DNA from: Acanthaster planci
Lineage: Eukaryota > Echinodermata > Asteroidea > Valvatida > Acanthasteridae
Direction of reading: 5' to 3'
Length of the DNA: 64,000 nucleotides
NCBI RefSeq assembly: GCF_001949145.1
Contig: NW_019091472.1
Location: forward strand, 185,998 to 249,997
In this document: one piece after another, positions 44,101 to 56,100 of the stretch
Layout: the number at the start of each line of letters is the position of its first letter
Position numbering within the stretch: position 1 is the first letter of the stretch
Notes under the pieces: model-generated
Database searches by the model: none
The model's input: only the letters and a program-made list of their open reading frames with translations
What the model was told of the DNA's origin: nothing
Position numbers and translations under genes: made by a program

Positions 44101-47100
44101 GGTAACCATTCAAAACATAACAAAAAACCACTACATGTAAATGTTCTTTTAGTGTCAATTGCTCAACAACATGATTCCACCCCACCCCTTTTTCAATATG
44201 TACAGTAGCAAGCAGAAAAATAATCCAAGTTATTATAAAAAATAGCCCAAGCAATTTCATCTGTTGGCTATAAAAGCAGTAACACAAACTTCCCTAATTC
44301 CACACCTCCAGCATCACTTCCCTCCATGATCAACCTTTTTAGTATTACCTACCTGTTATGGAGAACTGCAACCACACATCTTACGCAGGTGTTAACTAGA
44401 AGAATCCTGTCTGCATCATGCTCAAGTACAGTACATGTATGCACATCACGTACAGTACCATACCGGTACACGTGCAATACATGTATTGCTCACACCAAGA
44501 CATTTCTGCAGAGGGCAGCACACATACCATTCATACCACACATATATGTACATGTACATGTACTACATCCTGCTTTTGAGACCCTGCAAATTGAAAAATC
44601 TCCCCTCCCACCAATATTTGTGTGCAGTACTGCAAGGATGTTTATGCCTCAGTTACGTACACGTAATGCATGTACTACATGTACACATTATGTTAATCAT
44701 TTCAGATTTTCTTCAAGCTTAACTGTAATTTGTGTATAAGGGTCCATGTGATGCAATTAGTTTACTAAGGCTCTAAAAAGGTACTCTTGTATTTAATTTT
44801 TTTTATTCAAAAATGATTTTTGATGCTTTTTTGGTTTTCATGCTAATGTCAATTTCATATTCATGAGCAAAAATGTGATGTCATCAGGGACAAACCTGCA
44901 GTTTTCATACAATGAAAAAGATTATAAAGATGCACAAAATGTTATTAAAAAAATTCATCACAAAAGGACCCTTTAAACCAGGACCCTTTGAAACCTTGTC
45001 GCAATTAAAATCTACAGTACAATGAGCCAGCTTTCTGCACATGTACATGTACCTGTACATGCATTTATGTCCTGGCCTACTGACTTCTTCACTTGATATT
45101 GAACTTTATCCTCTATAAACAAAGATTAAAATGATACTGTAAATTTAAAACACTAATGCCTTTGGAAATCTTGTTTTTATCCTAATACATGTACACACAA
45201 AAAAAAAAATACATGTACATTGTGGGAACTACACACATTATGAACTTTGCCGGGACCAAACACTGTGAGGACAAAGTTTTGCCACAACTCAGTTCAAACT
45301 TTCCCAACAAAAGAAATTTCTATTCAATGTGATGAAGTCCAACACATGCACACCACCCTCCATGCACACACTCCTACATCACGTTACTCAAACATACATT
45401 GAGAAATCTGTGTACTGAAGACTGGATGACAAACAAGAATGGAAAAAAAAGAATTTCATTCCCCAATTGTAATGTACAGTCGAACACGATTAACACGAGC
45501 ACACTTGAGATGAGATCGCGCTTAAAGCGAGCATATTTCTTCAGTCCCATTCAAAATGTACATATTCCTATGAGAAAAAACTTACTTTAAACAAGCTACA
45601 TGTATGCTAAAACAAAAACACGGACATTTATTAATATGATTTAAAATTATTAAAAAGTTAAAGGCTGTACATCGAATACCAATCCACTGCATAATACTGT
45701 ATCGTACGGTACAAGTAAGCCTGCAGTACATGTACACTGCTGTAGTGTTAACAATGCTTACTGGTGCATTACGCCAGACTTGTGCTCTATGAATAGGATA
45801 AGTGTCAACACATATAACACGAGGTTTACCGTAAGACGTGGTTTTTTGGAGTCCCTTTGAGCTTGTGTTAAGCGTGTTCGACTGTACATGTAAGAAACAT
45901 TTCTAAAGCAAACAGTACTAAAAATATATAACACGGCAAGGAGGATACAGTTTTCAGATTAACAGGCCCTTAAAATCTATCTCTGGCGGCAAATTTTAGA
46001 AGTCTTTGCATCTCATTCGCATTGTACCATGTACCTTTGTGAGCATTTGTACTGCCGTTCTAAAGGTGTTGTGTATTTTTCATGGGCATACCAGTTACCT
46101 GTACATGTATGTCATCTAGGACATTTGTACAAGTGAGATTTAATGTTATAGTTGCTTGGACACAAAAAGTTGGCAGAATCTTTGAGTATGTGGTACATTT
46201 GTTTATTTCCGTGCCAGATTCATCTAATGGTCCCCAAACTTAAAAATTTACAAGAATATCTATAAGTTACAGTTTGACACAATCAAAGGTCACTTTGTAC
46301 AATATGATTCAGACTTTTCACATTTTACCACAGAAATGAACATCCAGCACTTCATTAGTTGGAAAGCTTACCGGGTGAAATCCTGTTGCTGGATGTTCCC
46401 CCTCTGAGAACTGCCTCTGGAGATTCTTTCGTGGAGTGCGTCTTTCGGGTTCCTTTTGATAATCCTTCAGTTTCAGCCGTTCCAAGCCCAAAGTTTGTGG
46501 TGAATTCCCAGCTACAAATTATTTTTAACACAACCAAATTAATTCACATAATGTTCTGTTTGTTTTCTGTTCTATTTTCCATTTTGTTGTTGGCTTTTTG
46601 TTTTGTTTTGTAGTACATGTATTTGTGTTTTTTTCTGGGGGGTAATGACACTGTCTGAAAGATCTGCCTGTTAACCACTACATGCCAGGAAGCCCTGTAC
46701 CAAAGACCTTGGCCATATACACATGGCTGGGGTGCCCGAAATTGGAACTTTCTTTATTAAAAAAATAAAGTTGCTCTGCGTTTTTAGAAAAAATTTACTT
46801 GTTGTCAGTCAGCTGCTGGGACTTGCCAGTCACGGTTCACATGCATCTGTAGCGTGCTTGCTGGTAATCCGTGATTGTTTTGAAACAGTACCATTGTTTG
46901 CCACTGACAGTGGGGACAAAAGCACTCCAGCGATGAACGATACAATACCGCTGGGCACTTGTGGAATCTCACCACATTAGTACAAACACCACCGCCATCT
47001 AGCAGCGCATTGTGCCAAGTTCCAGAACAAAGAGGAAATTATGCAACACCCCACAATGGGGGCTCCTTACTGAGCTACAGGCATGGCTGCAATACTCACA

Positions 47101-50100
47101 CGTCAAAGGGGGTTTCCCTGTTAGATAAGACTCACCTCAAGACAGTCATTTATTTGGGTGTATGCATCCAGCAAATGAAGATATGAATTTTTGAAGAATT
47201 TTGAAAACAGAAAAAATCCAGTAAATGAAGAAATGATATTTCCAAGAATTTTGATAACGGAAAAAATGAAAAAGCGCCCCGCAGTAGGTGATGCATGCTG
47301 CTAACTCCACCCAGCAGGAAGTGGTAAACAACTTTTAATTGACATCCGTATCATAATTTATCAACTGGACTCCTCTTTGTTTCTAGTATTCAACCTCCGT
47401 ATCTTGAGAACTGTGATTGTAACATCACAGTCATATCTGATTCATATACACGTACATGTAGCCTCATTCATCTCTGACAATCTGTACAAACTACATTTTA
47501 GCCTACAATTAAAAACCTTGAAGAACGTACTTGATGAAAGTTACCAGAAACATTACAATAAAAATGACACCATCATACTCGTAAACTAACAATTCAATTT
47601 GTCTTTTCTGTCTTCAACATGAGAACTGTATTTCTCACATTATACTTGTGGGGTACACATGTACAACTTGCTATCTTCAGGCAAACTTGAATTCTCAATT
47701 CTGATTGGTTGATCAATGGCAACAAACAATGCGACGTATACATGTAACTGTGTTTCATGGTCCATGGTAAACCCTGCGTACTGTGCTGTTCTAACTCAAT
47801 GCACTGTGCTGTTTTTACACTAAAAGTAAAAAGCACAACTTCAAAATTTACTGAAAATTCAAAGGTGGCATGTTTACGCACAAAGGCTGAGCACTCGTGT
47901 GATTTCTAATATTGTCCCTTTTCAATTTGCAAAAAAAAACAGATGAGAGAACTTAATGGCACAGAAAAAAACAATACATTTCTTTGTGTGCCGAGTGAAA
48001 TCATGTGCTACCGTTATATATCCAGAAAAAACACATCTTTTGATAGCACAATGTATGTATCTGTATGGAGTCAATTTCCTTCCAAGGATAACATGCATCA
48101 CCACCAGTGCCATAAATTTGTGCTGGAAATTAGGAAGGATCGGGAAAGGTGGGGGGATAACTTGCCTGGCCATGAAAATTTGAAAAAAGGTTGATGTTCA
48201 TGATATTGATGTACATGTACATCTGTAGTATGTATTCAGAATGGCATATTTATGCCTGTTATCAATTGCTTTCCTTTTTCAAGTGATACTGAATACATTT
48301 TTGTCATCTGAAGTCTGAAAATTCTTCACAACCAGCTTTAATTTTGCTCACCACAAAAGTGTGGGGGGTTGAATCAATAGCCCACTCCCACTCCAAAAAG
48401 TGGGGGATACATACCCCCCTCCAGATCATATGGTATGTTACTGGATATTAGCCAGAAGAGAAAGTACAGCTTGAGCATTTTTTACAGACTGGTTGCCATT
48501 TCATGTTTTGCACATGTTGGTCATAGGCACCATCCATATTGTCTCTCAGCCAATATCGATATATCAGGTTTTTTTATATCGATATTATCGATATATTGAT
48601 ATTTATTCATTTTAATTTTCACCTCAACTTACAGATCTCATGCCATCTAAGTGTGAGAGCAGTTTTGGACTCTATATCCTACAGTACACCTTTCTAGTCA
48701 CAGCTACAAAAAGTGAACTTCATTATTTCCACCATTATGTCCCGGATAGTGCAACAGATGTTTCTTTAGAGTGCCAATGCATATTTATGATTATGCAAAT
48801 AAGGGTGGAGTTTGCAGACTCATGTCAATAGAGAATACCAACTGCAATTAGTTTCAAATTAGAAAAAATATTCCAAGTGCACCACAAGTGCATGCAATTG
48901 AAAACTTTACGTGCACTTCCAAAAAGTTACGTGCACCATTAGCTTACACGTACAGGTACATGTACATGTACATGTATGTAAGAAAAAATAAAGAGAGTAG
49001 AACATAGTAACTGTGTGTTACACTGCAAGTTTACCTCATTGCAAGCTACATGTACCTGACTAGCTGTCAAAAACTCAACCTTGTAAACATGCAATACAGT
49101 AAACGTAGAGTATACGTAACTGTACAGACATGTACCTTTGACGACGCAATAGAATCATACAACACACACGCACATGCACTCTATAGGGGTTGGTGTCAAT
49201 GCATCAATTGCCGTAACCCCTATGCTAGTCTTTTCTCAAGAGGTAAATTTGACTACATAAAAGTTAGCTGCATGTAAGTGCACTGTGCCCAGTAATGCCA
49301 ACATTCTGTGTGGTTGTACTTAAGCTAGGTCCATGGTGACAATACAGAGTACAGAAGTGAATATGTCACACGCACAGTTATGTGGGTAAAAGGTAAACGA
49401 CATTAACGTGAGAACCTGCGTAAGCCGTGGCTTATCGAAAATTAGGGTAATGTGACAATGCACTTTTGTACTTTTTAATAAAATTTGTTCACGAGTAGCG
49501 ATATTTTTGGTATATTTTTCAATAACAATGTTTACAAAGTTTCGATATTTTCCGATATTTCTCGAAAATCTGTTATTTTTGATATATCGATATTACCAAG
49601 TAACTAACAATGGTGATATCAATATATCAAACCCAAATCGATAATATCGATATACTGATATATCAACAGTCAATGCTTAGTTGGTCAGCTACTGGATTGA
49701 AACAGAACCATGTGTACATTCTTCTCAGGCCTTAACAATGAGATCATTTTGATTTACAAAGTGTATACAAATGTACATGTACATGTAGTCTCTGACAAAA
49801 TGAAACTTTGCAATCACTTGTTTTACTGCAAAAAACGATGTGGTCGAGACAGTTTTCCAAACATCACAAAAACAGGCATTCTCTAGCCAAAGGAAAATAA
49901 AACTGCAGTTCACCCCTGAAGGCATACAAAGATGAAATGAATTTTCACAGACACTTTCATGGAAGACATGAAAACATAACTTTGCAATGTACATGTAAAT
50001 TCACAGGGGTCAAAGGCAGGTTAGGAACATCAACAAGCTGTCTCCAAAATTTAATTTTTATTTATAAATACATGTAAACTTTGCAATCTTTCAGACAACA

Positions 50101-53100
50101 TGCAGTTCATCATGAATGATTAATGTTCTTAAAATGGAAAAAAAGTCTTTTAATTCATTTCTTGCAACCACAGATCAGCTGGGTTTTGATTGGAAAGATT
50201 TGTTACCTATAATGCACATCTTTGTATTGCACATGTAAGACATAACTCCTTATTTAATTGGATGATTTTTATAACTATTAAACTTCATGTATATGAGCTT
50301 CAGAAACCAGACAGTCTGCCCACAAAAAAAATTATTGTTAGGGTTGGCCAAGCAATTAGACCTTATTCAGTTCATACTGTGTCTTCTATTTGAAAGTTAC
50401 TTTGTCACTTTTAACTGCCAAAAGTCCATGTATTATGTCTAAGGTTTTCAGAGAGGAGCACTGAATCTTGCTGAATAGTTTATATCAGTTAAGCATTCTT
50501 GACCAACAAACTCAGGAGTGTAGAACTGGTCACTAGTCACTGCATGCTGTGGAAATATAGGTTATAGTGGATAGAAGGTTTTTGCAGTTTCCACCCAACA
50601 ATGTCTGGCTGTTGTACATGAACATAAATTTCCAGTGGCAGAAGGGGTGTTTGTTATCTGTTCCGTCCACTATCCACTCTGAGCAGGAACAAGGACAAAC
50701 CCATTTTAACATACATATCATAACCAGGGTCCTTTGGTTAAAGTTGAACTCTGGGCACAGATGTATGTGTATATACATGTATGTACGATGTGACATTAAC
50801 CATATGTGAAAATACTACACGTATGTTGACTCGTTCACATGTCTAGTGTAATGAGCTCACCTGTACGTGACTGGGGACTTGTGTACATCACTTTGCCTGG
50901 CAAGCTGGATGTCTGAGCAGTAGGACCACTATTCCATCTTCTTTTTATCTGAAACCAGTTTGAATGTACAGTACACTGTGTACAGGTAAACATGTTCCCT
51001 AACGTACAAGTACATGTGAAGGAATACATAATAATGTACATGTCCAACAAATGTTAATATATACCAGGAACAGATTGCATTGTCACGCCTCTGTCTTGGA
51101 TACTGTACTGTTCACTGGCCCAGAAAGATCCCGACAGGACAATATATCCGCATATCACACTCACCATAAGACGCCATTCTGCCGATAGCACGTGCACGCG
51201 CTCAAGACAGAAGAGCTTCGGGAAGTTCGAGAGCAATCGTTGCCCTCATTTAGTCAGTTTTTTGCATGGTATCGTACCAGTTCCCACATTTTGTGCATGG
51301 GTTACCATGGAATTCTATCAATGTTCACACTAGTATAACAGACTCAGTTCCCATCCCCACATTGTCTAAGGTAATGCATGACGTGTTCTTTTTTCACCTG
51401 CACTACTTTCACATTAAAGTTTACGCCATTAAAGAAAGTAAGGGAACAGTGCATTCATAGACTACATGTACATCATTTACGGGTAATTCCAGAAATTGGG
51501 GTCCATTTTTTGTGTGTGATTTTGTAAGTTTAGAATGTGTTTTCTAATTTACAAGAGTAATGAATTAATGCAAATTACCAGCAAAACAAATAATAAAAGT
51601 CTAAAATCAATTCCAGTGATATTTCCATGTCAAATAACAAAGGTCAGATGTAACAGGGACACAAAATGTCACACTTTTGGACCCAGAATTTCTGGAATTA
51701 CCCTTACGTCTTTATGTTACATGTAATTATGCAGTTCAACAGTAGGCATATCGTCTTCTGAACTTCTGAAATTCAGAGCTCATTTCTTTGGATAAATTCC
51801 TTAAGACAGAGGTACATGTATCGGTGGGCCTAGATCTACCACCGCCAATGCATGTACATATACGTACCAGTACATGTACGTGCATACAATGTGTTACAAA
51901 AATTAGCTACATTTGGTTTGCATAAGCTGTTTCAAATGTCAACTTGCACAACATGCAATTTTTTTGACAGTTTCAAGCCCTGCATAATGTAATCAATTGA
52001 TCTTATTAATCCTAACGTCTGACAAAAAGCAGAGCTGTACACACAACAGAACGATTAATGTATGCATACATAAAGTACATGTGTATACCATACACCACAT
52101 ATGCATATGCACCACCAGTTCACTTACAGGTTTAGAAGGGAAAGTGTATCTTCTGGACTCCAGTGGGCTCTGTGGAGATGAAGATCCACTGTGACTTCCA
52201 GAACTACTGACAAGTGGTTTCTTCTCCCCTTCTGGTTCTTCCATTTGTTCTTCACTTTCAAGGAAAGGCATCGCAAATGAACTCAAATCCTGTAAACATG
52301 ACACAACATATCCAGTATAAATTTAGCCATCTCACGATGAGTCAAGTCAATACATGTGGCAGTATGTTGTCTATGTACCTGTGCATGTCTTCAAACAGCC
52401 ACAAAATCATCTCCAAAATGCATTCAACTGCAACTACTGTACTGTAACTTTAATGTCGTTTAACCCTAACACTCCTCAATCCTTCACCTATTGGAGGACT
52501 GAGGAGTGTTAGGGGTATTACTTCAAATGTACATGTACTTGTGCACAAGTGCACGTATATGTACCCATACACTGTACAAAGTGTAATGGAAATGAACTTG
52601 AATAGCCTCTACCAATGTTTATACATGTACATGTACAAGTATGCATCATGCATCAACAATAAGGCATTAAGCTTACATTTTATTATGTACTACATGTATA
52701 TAATCCAGGTGTGAACATGCACACTACCGGTACCTAGTACACTGGTAACACACAGTACATACATACATGTAGCTGTACCCATCATATTGGAAAGACAGTG
52801 CTTTTATATCGTATTGTTATCGGTACAGGCCCCCCAAAAAAGTCTCCAGTTTCTAGCTGGTGAGTGCAAACATCACCGTAGACCTGCGCATTGGCAAAAT
52901 GAAAAAGTTTTTATTTAGTAGGCCCTATGTCCAACAGCTGCCAAACTTGCTTAATCGACTGGAATCTTACCACAGTGTAATTTACATAACATTTTTTAAC
53001 GTGTACAGTAAAGGAGCCCCTCTAGAGTACATGTAAATGTATGGGGATACATTTAGTCAGGCACTCTTTCAGATGACATCATTTCTATATTATACATTTG

Positions 53101-56100
53101 CATCTGGGAACCAAAAAAGATGGTCTTATGCCCTGTGTACATGTACAAGCTGAAAATGCTTTTAAACAGTAAAAAAGGCTGGGGCTAGTCTATTTTAGTG
53201 TTGGTCGAGGCCAGCGTTAAATGCGCATGCAGTCACAATGGACATCGTGTGTTATACCTACATGTACATCGTTTAGAGAGGAAAAAAAAGTGAGGTTAAA
53301 AAAAAAAAGTGTCGCCAAACCACTTTAGGAGCCAGCTCCTGACCAGAAACCAGACACTTTCTTGGCCTTATCTGTCTCAGGTATTTATGACTCTCTTTTG
53401 ACTCTTTAATTTTGCAAGTTGAATTTTGTTTTCATTTCCAGGTATGTGCCTATGGATGTACATGTATGTGTCTGCGACATTAAACTAAGGATCATTCAAA
53501 AAAGCTTACGATTTCATGCTGAATAAACATACATGTACATGTACGTATGTATATGGATATATTCATACAAGTACACTTTACAGGGAGATAAGCAACTCAA
53601 AACACAATACAAAACAGCATAAAAGTGGCAATGAAGTAATGACTTACGTGTACATTCATGAGCCTTTGCCAGTTCCACCTGTGTCCTAAATCATCTCTAC
53701 CATTCAAACTCATGTAATATAAAGCAGACCGAGGCAAGCCATTTTGTAACATGCCAAGATCGGTTATGGATTTTATGAAAACATGTTCCGATATGTACAC
53801 GCATGACATGTATACATTTAACAGAACTTAAAACTCTACGAGTTGTCTACGAATCAAGAATTTTGTTAATCTTTAGCATTTTGTGTTCTTTGAACTCTAC
53901 TGTTCAAAGATTAATTTCAGAAGATTGATAAGAATTTGTGCATACGGTAATTTGCACTGTGCACTGAACATGTATTGAAAAAATCAAAACAAAACCAAAG
54001 CAGATACGACGTAAAATTATCAACAGGATTTGGGGGATCGCTAAACAGTTTCAGGTTGACTCCAAATTTGTTTAGGTTTTTATGGAGAAACCGTGCTGCT
54101 AAGTGATTCCATGAGCTTTTGCAAACTTGGCCTTTGACCTCTTTAAAAGATATCAAACAAGCCTAAAGGGGAGACCAAGATCAATGATTCCAGTTACCAA
54201 TTTGACCTTGAGTACAATGTATTATACAGCAACAAACCTGGAATCCTTTTTACAAGTTGGACGCATGTGTATATTGGATTGCTCAATACTGTGGCAGCTA
54301 CATGTAGTCTGTTGCTTATACATGTACATGTGTAAATCTCCTTAGTAGCATGTCAAAGTAAATTGTATCTCACAGAAGAATTTATTAATTTTTTTCTTTG
54401 TGATGGAACAAAAATCAGTTTCTTAAGTTTTAAAATCAAGCTTTACAAAATATGGCATGTGCCTTTTTATAATGCAATAGTCAAATTACATGTAAAGTTA
54501 TAACTCTTTGAGTTACAAATCGCAAGTTTTTACTTTCTGTGAATAAGTTTTGTCATATATCACCAAATACCTTTTTTCTATTCCAGACATCAATTAATTT
54601 CATGCCAGTTACACAAAGAGTGTATCACTGAGAGCTACAAAGAGGATTGGTTTGGTTCAAACATTGACAAGAACTTGCTCATTGACAGTGACGAAATTGA
54701 ACAAATAAACAAGAAATGTTAGAAAGTTTTAGCGTACACATACATGTACATGTACAAACATAACTTTTAAACACTTGAGGCTATTTTGGCTGTGCCAGTC
54801 CAAATCAAACTTAGTGATAATAATGAGGATGTGTAAAACTTAAGATACAAAATAAGGTTCATTTAAAGTGAAAACGGCAGGTTGTAACACTTTACACACT
54901 TTAAACCCCTAATGAACCATCAGTAAAGATAAATTCATTTATTTTTAAATGTACAAAGGTACATTCATGTACGTAATTGACCTGATTTAAATTGAGCAAG
55001 CCCAGAAACCATCCTTTTCCCTGAATAGTCTGGAATACATTCTACAAGTTCTTGAATGTTCTCACAACTCACTTCCCATATTCTTAACACCAACCACAAG
55101 TACATATATCCTGAAGTAAAGTACCCACAGAGATAACATTTACATCATGGGCGGTTCAATGGAATCATCAACCTCTGCATCAAAATTTCAGATGAAGGTT
55201 ATCAGATGAAGACAGTTCTGATGAAGGAAATGAAGAATCTGAATACAGTAAGGAAACCAGCTAGTCAAGTTCATTTAGTGAAAATTCTGGACTTGTATCT
55301 GATGATAATTCTCATGGCGGTGCACCATGCAAACACTTGCACAAACAACAGCGAGTCCAATCCCAGAAGCCTTCCAGGGACGATACTGACACTGAGGCAA
55401 GAATGAAATGGAAAAAAATAACCAAAGCAAAAGATGATGAGGCTGGGCAGGCATTCCCCTTCATTCCAAATGAAACACACTGTCAATGCAGCCTCAGATG
55501 GCAGTTCAACCCCGTTAGATTGTCTCTATGCTCTCCTGTCTCGTACTGTTCTGCAAAGTATCAGTGATATGATCAATGACTATGCAACACACCGAATACA
55601 GATGAACAATCCTCCGTGTCGGAGATCCATCTTTGGTAACTGGAAGCCGACATCTGTGGGTTCAGTGCCATTCTAATAGCAATGGGCTTGAACAAGCAGC
55701 CAGTCCTAAAGGACCATTGGTCACGATCTCCTGTCAGCTACAATCCATGGTTCGGTCAGATGTTTGCCAGGGATAGATTTGAGGCCATTTGTCACTTTAT
55801 GTTGCATGCTTCTGCCATTGATGCTAAATCAAAGGACAAGATCGAACCCTTTGTGAACACTCTTGTCGAAAGGTTCCAGTCTGCTTTCTACTCATTCACC
55901 AATGTTTGTATTGATGAGATGGTGGTTGGCTGGAAGGGGAGATGGAAGTATAAGCAATTCAACCCATCAAAGCCGTGAAAGAATTGTATAAAGACCTTTG
56001 ACCTATGTGACAGTTCAACTGGGTACCTGTACAATCTCCTTGTTTACTTTGGGAAAGAAACATCCTTTGACCAAGATGCTACAACTGGACAGTCAGAAAA

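Noticed and set aside
44326-44739. 137-codon open frame, Cys/His/Thr-rich
   Set aside because: It is mostly a reading of ACATGTAC-type repeat words, and the overlapping frame is equally open.
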